32,954 nucleotides of DNA from Campylobacterales bacterium (GCA_027065515.1 JAMOOM010000171.1:1-32954); one strand, 5' to 3'. Positions 18,187 through 28,540 are shown, counted from the stretch's first letter. Program-made: numbers and translations. The notes: a model not told the origin generated them from the sequence alone.

Positions 18187-19344
18187 GTGAGGAATAAATT
18201 TTCAATCGAAGAGTCCCCAACGATTGCCGGAGCCAAGATCAAGGCAATAGGCGTAGGAGGTGGCGGTGGCAATATGATCAACCATATGATTCACCAGGGA
18301 ATCGATGGTATAGACTTGATTGTCGCCAACACCGATGCGCAAGCACTGGAAACATCCAAAGCACCACACAAGATCCAGCTGGGGGAGAAGCTCACCAAAG
18401 GTCTTGGAGCCGGTATGAAGCCAGAGATCGGAGAAGAGTCTGCACTGGAAAGCTATGATCACATCAAAGAGGTTCTCCAGGGCGCGGATATTGTTTTCGT
18501 CTCATCCGGTCTTGGCGGTGGCACCGGTACGGGAGCGGCCCCCATTATAGCTCAAGCCGCCAAAGAAGCGGGTGCATTGACGGTTTCGGTAGTGACGAAA
18601 CCTTTCCGCTTCGAAGGCCGCAAACGAATGAAACTTGCAGAAGCCGGACTTGAAGCGCTCAAAAAAGAGAGCGACTCAATAATCGTCATTCCAAACGAGA
18701 AACTTTTAAGCATTGTCGATAAGACATTGGGTATCAAAGAGAGCTTCAAGATGGTTGACAATATTCTCGCAAGAGCTGTCAGCGGTATCAGCAACGTCAT
18801 CCTCTCGCGCGGAGAGCACGATATAAATCTCGACTTTGCGGATGTCAACACCGTCATGAGTCACAGAGGTTTGGCACTGATGGGAGTAGGCGAAGCTACG
18901 GGCCCAAGTGCGGCTTACGAAGCGATAAAGAATGCGATCGAGTCTCCGCTTCTTGACAATATGGATATCAAGGGCGCCATGGGTGTGTTGGTTCATTTCC
19001 ATATACATCCCGACTATCCAATCCTTGAAATCAGCGAAGCGATGGGGATCGTAGAGGATAATGCCCACGAAGAGGCGCATGTGATTTTCGGCACCACGAC
19101 CGACACGAGCCTCTCCCTCGATGAAGTCAAGATCACGATCGTTGCGACAGGCTTTGAAAGTGCAGAAGCCGAAGAGGAAAAGACCGAAGTCAAAGATGAT
19201 AAAAAGCGACAGATTACACTAATGCAGCCTGAAAACAGCGAAAACGCCATTCCTGCAAGCACGCCGCGTGTCAAGGTAGTAGGCGGTTACGACAACGAAG
19301 AGATTCTAGATATTCCTACATGGATGCGCAACCAGATGGATTGA
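18187..19344 (+). CDS. ftsZ: Cell division protein FtsZ
   Basis: IKAIGVGGGGGNMINHMI...GLGGGTGTGAAPIIA (tubulin signature)...C-terminal DIPTWMRNQMD; GTG start with upstream agaggag. Confidence 0.98.
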   Translation: MRNKFSIEESPTIAGAKIKAIGVGGGGGNMINHMIHQGIDGIDLIVANTDAQALETSKAPHKIQLGEKLTKGLGAGMKPEIGEESALESYDHIKEVLQGADIVFVSSGLGGGTGTGAAPIIAQAAKEAGALTVSVVTKPFRFEGRKRMKLAEAGLEALKKESDSIIVIPNEKLLSIVDKTLGIKESFKMVDNILARAVSGISNVILSRGEHDINLDFADVNTVMSHRGLALMGVGEATGPSAAYEAIKNAIESPLLDNMDIKGAMGVLVHFHIHPDYPILEISEAMGIVEDNAHEEAHVIFGTTTDTSLSLDEVKITIVATGFESAEAEEEKTEVKDDKKRQITLMQPENSENAIPASTPRVKVVGGYDNEEILDIPTWMRNQMD

Positions 19345-19368
19345 ACCATCCGGTTGACATTTTCTCTT

Positions 19369-20130
19369 TCAACTTCTCTCTTGAAACTGGATGGGACCTT
19401 CACTCTTCCCGTCCAGAAATTGTCTGACGTATGGATTTTTTGTATTCTTGAAATGTTCGGCATCACCGGTCTCTATGATTTTTCCATCATAAAGCATTGC
19501 AAACCAATCACCGGCCTTGAAGCTCTCCTTGATATCGTGCGATATAAGCACGGACGTCACTCCAAGTCTCTTTTTCAAATGAATGATCATCTGAGAAATC
19601 AGATCGCTCGTGATTGGATCCAGCCCACTCGTTGGCTCGTCATACAGAATTATTTTTGGATCGAGTGCGATAGTGCGTGCCAACCCTACCCTTTTTCTCA
19701 TGCCACCGCTCAGCTCATCGGGAAAAAGATTCATCACCTCACCTGGCTTGAGCGCAACCATCTTTAGGCGCTCTACGACCCGCTCTCTAATCTCCTCTTC
19801 ACTCATATCCGTATGCTCACGCAAAGGAAAAGCTACATTTTCATAGACATTCATACTGTCGAAAAGTGCCCCGCTTTGAAACAGAAATCCGACTTTTTTC
19901 CTGATGGCACGAATCTGGTCTTCATCGGCGTGACTGATCTCTTCGCCATCCACCCATATCTCGCCTTCATCAGGCTTTAAAAGACCTACGATATGCTTGA
20001 TAATAGTCGATTTGCCGCCTCCGGAGAGACCCAGAATAACTGTCGTCTTTCCTTCGGGTATCGTCAGATCGATGCCTTTTAACACCTCTTTGGAACCGAA
20101 TCGTTTCTTTAAACCTTTGATCACTATCAT
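19369..20130 (-). CDS. ABC transporter ATPase, MlaF-like
   Basis: LGLSGGGKSTIIKHIVGLLKPDEGEI (Walker A), ELSGGMRKRVGLARTIALDPKIILYDEPTSGLDPITSDLI (signature/Walker B), MlaF-type GGMRKRV signature. Confidence 0.9.
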   Translation of the reverse strand: MIVIKGLKKRFGSKEVLKGIDLTIPEGKTTVILGLSGGGKSTIIKHIVGLLKPDEGEIWVDGEEISHADEDQIRAIRKKVGFLFQSGALFDSMNVYENVAFPLREHTDMSEEEIRERVVERLKMVALKPGEVMNLFPDELSGGMRKRVGLARTIALDPKIILYDEPTSGLDPITSDLISQMIIHLKKRLGVTSVLISHDIKESFKAGDWFAMLYDGKIIETGDAEHFKNTKNPYVRQFLDGKSEGPIQFQERS

Positions 20131-20148
20131 TGCCGATTTTGCCTTGTG

Positions 20149-20658
20149 TCAAACGATTTTTCTGTAAAAATATCGTCCTAAAAGTATCGCCAATGCTACC
20201 ACAAAGATCTTGAAATCCCACTCAGAAGCCATATGGGCTTTTTGAAAAAGTTCATTCTCCACAATGGATTCGCCCTGCCTTTGAAATTCCACAATCTGGG
20301 GTGTGTAGTAAAGCGTAAACATAAATCCGGTCCAAACCGTCACAAAAGCACTGAAAAAAGTGATCCTATCGCGATAAAATCTTATGAAATGATACCCCTC
20401 TACAACGATTATAACGACACATGTTATGTTGACAAGCCAATTCATTTTCAAGAATATCTGCGTCATGATAAGTCCCTCTTGAAAATGACCAAGTATCCCG
20501 CCTCCTAGAATATCATCTGCATGAAAGATTACGGGTGCCACCACTGCGCCGGCGCACAAAGAGGCGCCAAGCGTAATTCCAAGTAGCATCAAGTATGGAA
20601 TCCACATCTTTTTTGGAATGGAGAGTTCTATGTCCGGTTTCGGTTTTACTGTTTGCAT
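20149..20658 (-). CDS. DUF4149-like integral membrane protein
   Basis: Four predicted TM stretches; LLGITLGASLCAGAVVAPVIFH near the N-terminus, typical of DUF4149-like proteins. Confidence 0.7.
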   Translation of the reverse strand: MQTVKPKPDIELSIPKKMWIPYLMLLGITLGASLCAGAVVAPVIFHADDILGGGILGHFQEGLIMTQIFLKMNWLVNITCVVIIVVEGYHFIRFYRDRITFFSAFVTVWTGFMFTLYYTPQIVEFQRQGESIVENELFQKAHMASEWDFKIFVVALAILLGRYFYRKIV

Positions 20659-20668
20659 TATGTTTTTC

Positions 20669-21538
20669 CTAAAATTTGATATAAAATCCCCGGTCGAGGC
20701 CGGCTAGATCTTTGTAGAATGTTGGTATCGGGAGAGTGTTTTGTTTGCAAAATTTCAAAATCGCTTCTCGCTGGTCGTAGCCCATTTCACAGAGCAGATA
20801 CCCTATTTCACGCTCTTTGGCCGTCATTATGATACGTTTTAGCAACTCATCGCCCGCTTCACCGCCAAACAGAGCGCCGCTTGGCTCATGCTTCAATGAA
20901 TCGGGCAGCAAAAAGGAGGATTTGATATAAGGAGGGTTGGAGACAATCATCTCGAAATCACCTTCGACACCCTCCATCAGATCGGCCTTTTCAAGCCTGA
21001 TATTTTTTTGGACTCCATATTTTTCTATATTCTTTTTGGCATAAAAAAGCGCATCGGAAGAGATATCGGTGGCGGTTATTTGAAGATGTGGAAACTTCAA
21101 AGCCAGCATGATGCTCACCGCCGCACTGCCGACTCCTATCTCACAGATTCTTTCAATGCCATTTTTTTCTACAATTTCAGCGGCCATATCGACCAGGATC
21201 TCCGTCTCGGGGCGCGCGATCAATACGCCTGGACCTACATGAAGCTCCAAATCGTAGAAAGATACACTACCTGTGATATATTCGATCGGCTCGCTTTCGA
21301 GGCGCCTTTGCACAAAGTGTAAAAAACGTGTCAGCCCCTCTGGGGATATCGACTCGCCCGAGTGGGCATGGAGCCATATGCGCTCACGACCAAGAGCGTG
21401 CGCCATCAGGATTTCAGCCTCCAGGCGAGGCCTCTTCGTCATACAGTAGAGCTTTTTGGCGGCATCTTTCAGTACCGATTCGATCGCTACGGAATCGTTT
21501 CGAGCTGAAAACTTGTTGTTGCTAAAGATTGCATTCAC
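20669..21538 (-). CDS. prmC: Peptide chain release factor N5-glutamine methyltransferase
   Basis: RPRLEAEILMAHALG...GVLIARPETEILVD...ICEIGVGSAAVSIMLAL...MIVSNPPYIK (NPPY motif). Confidence 0.93.
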   Translation of the reverse strand: MNAIFSNNKFSARNDSVAIESVLKDAAKKLYCMTKRPRLEAEILMAHALGRERIWLHAHSGESISPEGLTRFLHFVQRRLESEPIEYITGSVSFYDLELHVGPGVLIARPETEILVDMAAEIVEKNGIERICEIGVGSAAVSIMLALKFPHLQITATDISSDALFYAKKNIEKYGVQKNIRLEKADLMEGVEGDFEMIVSNPPYIKSSFLLPDSLKHEPSGALFGGEAGDELLKRIIMTAKEREIGYLLCEMGYDQREAILKFCKQNTLPIPTFYKDLAGLDRGFYIKF

Positions 21539-22772
21539 CTTTCAGCGCCTCATCCTCTTTCTCGTCGGGAATATTCTTGTCGCCAAGAGCTTTGAGACGA
21601 TCGATCACAGGAGGATGCGAATGATAAAATATTTTTGTCAGGATATGTGATTTTGGAAAACTCTTGTTTTCATCGACCAGTTTTTTGAGCGCGCTGATCA
21701 GATCGGTGCTATTGCCATGAACCTGCACGGCATATCGATCCGCTTCGTATTCGTTGCGACGACTCACCAGACTCATAACAGGCATAAACACAAACATGAA
21801 GACAGGAAGCAGCAACAAAAATATCAGCATAATCATCGCAGGCGTCTGCATCACCCCGATCTCCAAAAACAGATTTGCCGGAAGATGGCCCAGAATATAG
21901 AAGCCCGCAAAAAGAATGCCGCCAAGCATCGCGATATTTTTATAGATATCTCTATGCTTGAAGTGCCCCAACTCATGGCTGAGTACAGCCAAAAGCTCGT
22001 TGTCTGTCAATTTCTCAAGCAGCGTATCGAACAACACGACTCGCTTGCTCTTTCCGATCCCTCCGAAATAGGCGTTCAACCGTGCGTCACGTTTGCTGGA
22101 GTCCATTACATAAACCCCTTCGCTTTTAAAGCCGCTCTTTTTCAAAAGATTATCGATCTTCTCCCTCAAAAGCTCATTTTCAAGCGGTGTAAAGGTGTTG
22201 AACATTGGCGCTATAACTGTGGGATATAGTAGATTGAGAAGCACCAGTACGGCAAATACCAAAATAAAGCTGAAAAACCACCACATAGGCACATTGATAA
22301 TGATCCACGATACGGCTGCCGCAAGCAAGGATGCAAAAAGCAGCGTCATGATGCCTCCTTTGATCTGATCCTTGATAAAGAGCTCCGGTGTCGAATGGTT
22401 GAATTTAAAGCGCTCATCGATTACGAATGTGGTATAGATCGCAAAGGGAAGCTCCACTATATAATTGACTACAAGAAAAATATCCACAGCCACTACTGCC
22501 TGAACGATCGGATCCATATTCCATGTGAGCGTGTCGATCCAGTGCAGCCCCCAGGCCAACCAGAATATGAAAATGGCATAATCGACGAGCGCTTCCACGA
22601 TCTTCACTCTTTCGTTCGATATGAGATATCTTGCCGATTTCATCCATGTGCTGGGCTTCATCAAAACCGGAGGCGCATCTTTGGCGCGAGAGACATATCC
22701 AATCTGCATAACGGATATATAGACTTTTAAAAGCACGTAAACAAAATATACTATAGAAATTATCTCAACCAT
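21522..22772 (-). CDS. M48 family metallopeptidase (CAAX prenyl protease 1-like)
   Basis: LLAVLSHELGHFKHRDIYKNI (HExxH) and RRNEYEADRYAVQVHG (third zinc ligand); multiple TMs. Confidence 0.94.
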   Translation of the reverse strand: MVEIISIVYFVYVLLKVYISVMQIGYVSRAKDAPPVLMKPSTWMKSARYLISNERVKIVEALVDYAIFIFWLAWGLHWIDTLTWNMDPIVQAVVAVDIFLVVNYIVELPFAIYTTFVIDERFKFNHSTPELFIKDQIKGGIMTLLFASLLAAAVSWIIINVPMWWFFSFILVFAVLVLLNLLYPTVIAPMFNTFTPLENELLREKIDNLLKKSGFKSEGVYVMDSSKRDARLNAYFGGIGKSKRVVLFDTLLEKLTDNELLAVLSHELGHFKHRDIYKNIAMLGGILFAGFYILGHLPANLFLEIGVMQTPAMIMLIFLLLLPVFMFVFMPVMSLVSRRNEYEADRYAVQVHGNSTDLISALKKLVDENKSFPKSHILTKIFYHSHPPVIDRLKALGDKNIPDEKEDEALKGECNL

Positions 22773-22876
22773 CCCGGGGTGATCCTTTTTGTCAAATTAG
22801 TTGGATTATAGCCAAGATAGGTTAAAATTCAATTTCCAAAACAGGAAGTAAAATATTTATATAAGAAAAGGCGCGT

Positions 22877-24826
22877 ATGGCACTTGTGGACCTTTTAGAC
22901 GTCGATAAACAGTTTGAATCCCAAATTATTTTCAAAGGCATCGACTTTCATATCGACGAATACGAGCGTATCGTAATCGTCGGTCGAAACGGCAGCGGCA
23001 AATCGACGCTGATGAGGATCGTCAGCGGAGATGTCGAGCCTGACAGCGGCAGACGCATCGTCCGGCAGGGAATCAAGATCGAAATGCTGGATCAGCAGCC
23101 GGTATTCGAGCCTGGGCTGAGCGTCAAAGATGCTATCGAGCTGGAGTTGACCGATATACAAAAAGCGAAACAGCGATATGAAGAGGTGTCGAATCAATTA
23201 TCCGAAGATTTCGAAAATCCTGCACTCCTTGACGAGCATGCGAAACTCACCGCTTTTTTGGATTATCACGACGCCTGGAATCTTGACGACAGGATCGAGC
23301 GAATCCTAAAGGAGTTCGACCTTAAAACCTACGAAGATCGCCCGGTAAATCTCCTGAGCGGGGGAGAACAACGGCGCGTGGCGCTGGCGTCTTTGCTGCT
23401 GAAAAAACCGGATATTCTGCTGCTTGACGAACCCACGAACCACCTGGATGTATATATGGTCGAATTTCTGGAAGAGCTGCTGCTCAAAGAGAAGTTCACA
23501 CTCCTGCTCATTTCACACGACCGCTACTTCATAGACCGTATAGCGACACGCACCGTCGAGATAGAAGATCATACGCTGCGAAGCTTCAAAGGCGGATACG
23601 AAAGCTACCTACAACAAAAAGAGGCGTTGTTGCACGCCATGCACAAAGAGCACGAAACGCTGCTGAAGATATTGAAAAGCGAGGAGGAGTGGCTAAGACG
23701 TGGCGTCAAGGCTCGGCTAAAGCGCAATGAGGGACGAAAGAAACGGGTTCTTGAAATGCGTGAACAGGCAAAAAAGAATCCTTCGGCAATTCGCAAGATA
23801 CAGATCGAGCTCGAACGCGAAAAACACCACTTCAACCGTGACGAGAGCGTCAGCCGAAAAAAAGTGCTTTTCGAGATAGAGCATCTTGAAAAACGGTTGG
23901 GAGACAAGCTGCTTATTCACAACTTCTCAAACCGCATCCTTCAAAAAGACCGTATCGCCGTAGTAGGCAAAAACGGCAGCGGAAAATCCACTCTTCTAAA
24001 ACTACTACTGGGACGCGAAAAAGCGGATGCCGGCACCATCAAACGGGGAGACTTCACCATAGGCTATTTCGATCAACACAGAGAGATGCTCGATGACGAC
24101 AAAAATCTTATCGAAACTTTCTGCCCTTTTGGAGGAGATCGCGTAGATGTGCAGGGCAAAAATATGCACGTCTATGGGTACCTGAAAAACTTCCTTTTTC
24201 CAAAAGAGTACCTGGATAAAAAAATAGGCGTACTCAGCGGTGGCGAAAAAAACCGCGTGGCGCTGGCTCTACTGTTTACAAAAAAAGTTGACTGCCTGAT
24301 TTTGGATGAACCGACCAACGACTTGGATATTCCAACCATCAATATACTCGAAGAGTATCTGCTGAACTTTTCCGGCGCGCTGATTTTTGTAAGCCATGAC
24401 CGCTATTTCGTCGATAAAATCGCAAAAAAACTCTTTATCTTCAAAGGTCACGGGATAGTGGAAGAGAGCTATCAGCCCTACTCCGAATTTCTCTCGATCG
24501 AAAAAGAGATCAATGCCCTCGTTCAGTATGAACACGAACTTGCAATCGAAAAGGAAAAACCAAAATCCCAAATGCCAAAAAGGCAGAAAAAACGGTTGAG
24601 CTACAACGAACAGCGCGAACTCGAAGTACTCCCGGCCGAGATCGAAATACTCGAAAATGAAATCGCCGAGCTCAATACATGCCTGGCCGATCCGGATTGC
24701 TACCAGCAAAAGGGCATACAAAATCTAACCGACGAACTCGACCGACTGGAAACGCTGTACAATACCAAAGCGGACCGCTATCTGGAACTTTTGGAACTTC
24801 AAGAAGAGATGGAAAGTGCAAAATGA
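22877..24826 (+). CDS. ABC-F family ATPase (Uup-like)
   Basis: Two ABC domains: GRNGSGKSTLMRI / LSGGEQRRVALASLLLKKPDILLLDEPTNHLD and GKNGSGKSTLLKL / LSGGEKNRVALALLFTKKVDCLILDEPTNDLD; charged linker; C-terminal coiled-coil. Confidence 0.94.
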   Translation: MALVDLLDVDKQFESQIIFKGIDFHIDEYERIVIVGRNGSGKSTLMRIVSGDVEPDSGRRIVRQGIKIEMLDQQPVFEPGLSVKDAIELELTDIQKAKQRYEEVSNQLSEDFENPALLDEHAKLTAFLDYHDAWNLDDRIERILKEFDLKTYEDRPVNLLSGGEQRRVALASLLLKKPDILLLDEPTNHLDVYMVEFLEELLLKEKFTLLLISHDRYFIDRIATRTVEIEDHTLRSFKGGYESYLQQKEALLHAMHKEHETLLKILKSEEEWLRRGVKARLKRNEGRKKRVLEMREQAKKNPSAIRKIQIELEREKHHFNRDESVSRKKVLFEIEHLEKRLGDKLLIHNFSNRILQKDRIAVVGKNGSGKSTLLKLLLGREKADAGTIKRGDFTIGYFDQHREMLDDDKNLIETFCPFGGDRVDVQGKNMHVYGYLKNFLFPKEYLDKKIGVLSGGEKNRVALALLFTKKVDCLILDEPTNDLDIPTINILEEYLLNFSGALIFVSHDRYFVDKIAKKLFIFKGHGIVEESYQPYSEFLSIEKEINALVQYEHELAIEKEKPKSQMPKRQKKRLSYNEQRELEVLPAEIEILENEIAELNTCLADPDCYQQKGIQNLTDELDRLETLYNTKADRYLELLELQEEMESAK

Positions 24827-25140
24827 AAATCGAAGATATCGAAAAAGAGATAAAAGAAAAACCCGGGGTTTTACTATATTTTTGGGGCGAACACTGCAAT
24901 GTATGCCATGCATTGAAGCCAAAACTTTTAGAAGCGTTTGAAAAAAACTTCCCAAAAATAGAATTTTTAACGATAAATATAGGCGATCATGCGGAGATCG
25001 CCGCACATTTTGGCGTATTCTCCATACCGACTGCCATAATTTTTTTGGATGGAAAGGAGTTTGCGAGAGTCAGTCGGAATGTCAGCGTCCCACTCCTCAT
25101 AGAGCGCATCCGCAGACCATATGAAATTCTCACCTCATAG
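24823..25140 (+). CDS. Thioredoxin-like protein with CNVC active-site motif
   Basis: VLLYFWGEHCNVCHALKPKLLEAFEKNFPKIEFLTINIGDHAEIAAHFGVFSIPTAIIFLDGKE; cis-Pro SIPT. ATG at 24823 overlaps the ABC-F stop (ATGA); the track start 24679 is over-extended. Confidence 0.9.
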   Translation: MKIEDIEKEIKEKPGVLLYFWGEHCNVCHALKPKLLEAFEKNFPKIEFLTINIGDHAEIAAHFGVFSIPTAIIFLDGKEFARVSRNVSVPLLIERIRRPYEILTS

Positions 25141-25198
25141 ACACCTACCGCAAGAAAACCACTTTTCTCTTTCATAAAAGGGTAGAAAAATGAGATAC

Positions 25199-25843
25199 TC
25201 ATATCTCCTGTGAAGGAAAAACGATCTCTAAAATGCGCAGGGGCGATGCCAATATCTCATCGCCCTGGGCCTCGCTCGTAAAGCCCCATGTCGCATAAAG
25301 TGCGCCGATACCCGCGTGACGTGCCGCATCCATATCTTTTTGGTTGTCGCCCACCATCCATGCATGATGTTTTCCATAATCGAAACCGTAATTTTTCAAT
25401 ATATGGTGCAACATTTCAGGATCGGGCTTGCTGGCGCCTACCGTATCGGGCCCCACAACATGGTCGAATCGCTCAAGAATACCGAGGTGTGAAAGCATGC
25501 GACACGCAAAAAGCGAAGGGGCATTGGTGGCTACGGAAAGTTTTACCCCACTGACAAAGAGTGTTGCAAGAAGTTCATCGATCCCAGGGTACAGCTGTGG
25601 ATTTTGAGTGCATTGATCGTAATAGTGGGACTCAAAAAGCACTTTATCTCGCGTCTCGTAATTTTCGGTGCCATAAAAGAGTTTGGCCAGATTGCGCACG
25701 GGACGATTGATAATCTCCACAACCTCCTCGCTCGACAATGGCTCAAGACCATGGTTTATAAGTCGCACATGATTGATCGTAGCGGTTATATCACGTGCCG
25801 AATCGATCAACGTGCCATCCATATCGAAAATAACGACTTTCAT
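25199..25843 (-). CDS. HAD family hydrolase, phosphoglycolate phosphatase-like
   Basis: VVIFDMDGTLIDSARDI, LSVATNAPS, GASKPDPEMLHHIL, WMVGDNQKDMDAARHAG. Confidence 0.9.
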   Translation of the reverse strand: MKVVIFDMDGTLIDSARDITATINHVRLINHGLEPLSSEEVVEIINRPVRNLAKLFYGTENYETRDKVLFESHYYDQCTQNPQLYPGIDELLATLFVSGVKLSVATNAPSLFACRMLSHLGILERFDHVVGPDTVGASKPDPEMLHHILKNYGFDYGKHHAWMVGDNQKDMDAARHAGIGALYATWGFTSEAQGDEILASPLRILEIVFPSQEI

Positions 25844-27060
25844 CGTCTTGCCATCGCTTTACCGGCCAGATAACCGCTAGCCCAGGCAAAATGCAGATTA
25901 TACCCTCCTCGCTTTCCGACGACATCCAGCACTTCTCCTGAAAAATATAGACCTGGAACGATTTTGGATTCCATGGTTTTTGCATCCACTTCGCTGCACA
26001 AAACACCTCCGCCTGCCACTTCGGCATGCCTGTATCCATGCGTATCCGATACGCTAAAACGCCAATCCGATATCCGTGAAGCGATCGCCCTGACATTTTT
26101 CGGAGTGAGGTCGGCGCCATTGCGTTCTAAAGGAATTTCTAGAGCTTGAAGAAGTGCTTTGGCCGATTTATAGGGCAATAGTCCCTGAAGAATCTCCACC
26201 GAGGTTGCAAATCCATTCCGCTTTGCCACCTTTTCTATACTGCCTACAAGCGACTGGCGTGAAAATTGAGGCAATAGATCGATCCCGAGTACTACATTTC
26301 GCCCATTGGCCATTGCCCTGGATGTCTCGATCGAAGCATCTAGGATCGAAAAACCGGATACTCCATATTTTGTAAAAAGGATATCTCCGCCATAAGTTTC
26401 ACTTCTTTTGCCATCGACATAGGTCGTAACCTCGCCATCGATCCTCACACCACTCATTTTTGAAGGCCATGGCTCCTTCAGATGCAAGCCGACCAATGCC
26501 GGCCACGGATCCACGATACTGTGTCCAAGCTGCCTGGCAAATGCGACGCCATCCATACCTCCTCCAAGCTGTGGCGCAGCAGCCAAACCGGTAGACACCA
26601 AAACTCTGTCGTAATCATAGCCCGCTTTGTCGGTAGAAAGATGAAAGCGGCCACCTGTAGATTCGATACTGCCAACTTTCTCTTCGGTGCGCAATCGCAC
26701 CCCCAGATGCAAAGCCTGCCGCTTCATCGCTCCATGCACCGATCTGGCTTCATCGCTCAAAGGGTAAGCCCTTCCATCATCGAGAGTTCGCAACAAAAGG
26801 CCAATCGACTCGCAAAAACGTGAAAAAGCTCTGAAATCGAATGTCTTGAGAGCATAATCGACAAAAGAGGGGTGGCGACCGAAATAATCTTCACATCCAA
26901 GAGATGTATTTGTGATATTGCATCTTCCGTTTCCGGAAGCCAGAATCTTTCGTCCAACTTCCGGACTCTGTTCGAAAAGGTCGGCGCGCACACCATTTCT
27001 CGCCGCTGTGATGGCAGCCATCAAACCTGCGGCTCCTGCGCCTACAATCGCTATTTTCAT
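25840..27060 (-). CDS. HI0933/BaiN-family NAD(P)/FAD-dependent flavoprotein
   Basis: IAIVGAGAAGLMAAITAARNGVRADLFEQSPEVGRKILASGNGRCNITN...GLYFSGEVLDVVGKRGGYNLHFAWASGYLAG. Confidence 0.93.
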   Translation of the reverse strand: MKIAIVGAGAAGLMAAITAARNGVRADLFEQSPEVGRKILASGNGRCNITNTSLGCEDYFGRHPSFVDYALKTFDFRAFSRFCESIGLLLRTLDDGRAYPLSDEARSVHGAMKRQALHLGVRLRTEEKVGSIESTGGRFHLSTDKAGYDYDRVLVSTGLAAAPQLGGGMDGVAFARQLGHSIVDPWPALVGLHLKEPWPSKMSGVRIDGEVTTYVDGKRSETYGGDILFTKYGVSGFSILDASIETSRAMANGRNVVLGIDLLPQFSRQSLVGSIEKVAKRNGFATSVEILQGLLPYKSAKALLQALEIPLERNGADLTPKNVRAIASRISDWRFSVSDTHGYRHAEVAGGGVLCSEVDAKTMESKIVPGLYFSGEVLDVVGKRGGYNLHFAWASGYLAGKAMARR

Positions 27061-27073
27061 TTTAGAGGCTGCA

Positions 27074-28540
27074 TCAAATAAACGAAAGAATCTCTTCTTC
27101 GATCTTCTCTTTATCTACCACCGTGGTATGAACGATCGGTTTTTCGAACAGTTCGGCGATCATCTTCGGCACAGACACACGATAGTGTTCGCTTACCCAC
27201 TCCAAAGCATCCAGATCACGCTCGGCATCGTAGCCAAGCGCCGCACTGACCGTACGGCTGAATTTCGTCCACTCCGCAGTGGAGTAGATTATCGTCTTGA
27301 GACTCTTTTTTCTCAACTTATCGTACGCCTTGAAGCACGTGGCCGTATGCGGATCCATCACGTACCCCTTTTTCGCATATTTCGCGATCACCTCTTTGCC
27401 CTCTTCGTCGCTGCTGAAAGTGGCATCGAAATCCTCTTTAAGCATCGCCAGCTCATCGTGCGAAAGTCGGTAGCGTCCTTTTCTATCCAGATCGTCCATC
27501 AGCTCTTTTGTGCGCTCGGGACCAAATTTATCGTAAAGTACGCGCTCCACGTTGGAGGATTTGAGTATATCCATCGCCGGAGATGTAGTCTGAATGAGCG
27601 ATTTGCATGTAAGATCGTATTCCCCTTTGGTGATCAGGTCGCTCAAAACATTGTTGATATTCGATGCTATGAGTATCTTTTCTACCGGAAGCCCCATTTT
27701 TTTTGCGTAATAGCCCCCCAGTGCATTGCCGAAGTTACCGCTAGGCACGACAAGGTAAACAGGCTCACCCAAGCCGATTTCACCCTTTTTTACAAGCTGT
27801 AGATAGCTGTGAATATGGTAGATGATCTGAAAGATGATTCGTCCAAAGTTGACTGAATTGGCCGCGGAGAGTTTTGTGTGACTTTGGGAGAGTCTGTTTT
27901 TAAAGCTCTCGCTGGATAGCAGATTTTTCAACGCCGTCTGTGCATCGTCGAAATTACCGTGTATGCCGATCACCTTTTCGTTGGGCGCATCCTCTGTGAC
28001 CATCTGAAGACGCTGCACATCGCTTGTGCCGCCTTCAGGATAGAGACAGGCGACTTTTACTTCCGCAGCGTTTTTGAAAGTCTCGAGTGTTGCAGGGCCG
28101 GTATCCCCACTTGTAGCCGCCATAATCAGATACTTCTCGCCACGTTTTTCCGCCAGCTTCGAGAGTATATAGCCAAATGGCTGGAGCGCCATATCTTTAA
28201 AAGCCCGCGTAGGCCCATGCCAAAGCTCACTGACAAACGCATCATCTTCGACGCCTACCAATGGCACCGGGTTTTCTGGATCGTCGAATGAATCGTATCG
28301 ATCAAGTGCCTTGTTCAGATCAGCCTCGTCTATATCGACATCGAACTTTTCAAAAAGAGCCCTGCTCAAATCCTTATAGTGGCTGCCAATATGGGCTTTG
28401 AAAAAGTCGAAATCGAGAGTTGGTAACCGCTTGGGCACATAAAGCCCTCCAAAACTGGCACTCGGGCTCAAAATGGCTTCGGAAAAAGAGACTTCGGCAG
28501 GCTTGGTACCGTCATTGCCGCGTGTTTCGATAAATGTCAT
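27074..28540 (-). CDS. thrC: Threonine synthase
   Basis: MTFIETRGNDGTKPAEVSFSEAILSPSASFGGLYVPK...LWHGPTRAFKDMALQPFG...AATSGDTGPATLETFK. Start set at 28540 rather than the track start. Confidence 0.95.
   Translation of the reverse strand: MTFIETRGNDGTKPAEVSFSEAILSPSASFGGLYVPKRLPTLDFDFFKAHIGSHYKDLSRALFEKFDVDIDEADLNKALDRYDSFDDPENPVPLVGVEDDAFVSELWHGPTRAFKDMALQPFGYILSKLAEKRGEKYLIMAATSGDTGPATLETFKNAAEVKVACLYPEGGTSDVQRLQMVTEDAPNEKVIGIHGNFDDAQTALKNLLSSESFKNRLSQSHTKLSAANSVNFGRIIFQIIYHIHSYLQLVKKGEIGLGEPVYLVVPSGNFGNALGGYYAKKMGLPVEKILIASNINNVLSDLITKGEYDLTCKSLIQTTSPAMDILKSSNVERVLYDKFGPERTKELMDDLDRKGRYRLSHDELAMLKEDFDATFSSDEEGKEVIAKYAKKGYVMDPHTATCFKAYDKLRKKSLKTIIYSTAEWTKFSRTVSAALGYDAERDLDALEWVSEHYRVSVPKMIAELFEKPIVHTTVVDKEKIEEEILSFI

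Noticed and set aside
19343-19356. AACC-atcc-GGTT inverted repeat after ftsZ as a terminator
   Set aside because: Only a 4-bp stem and no immediate T-run; too weak to call.
25192-25207. GAGATA-ctca-TATCTC hairpin after the HAD gene followed on the minus strand by an ATTTTT tract
   Set aside because: AU-rich 6-bp stem overlapping the stop codon; a terminator is possible but poorly supported without thermodynamic calculation.
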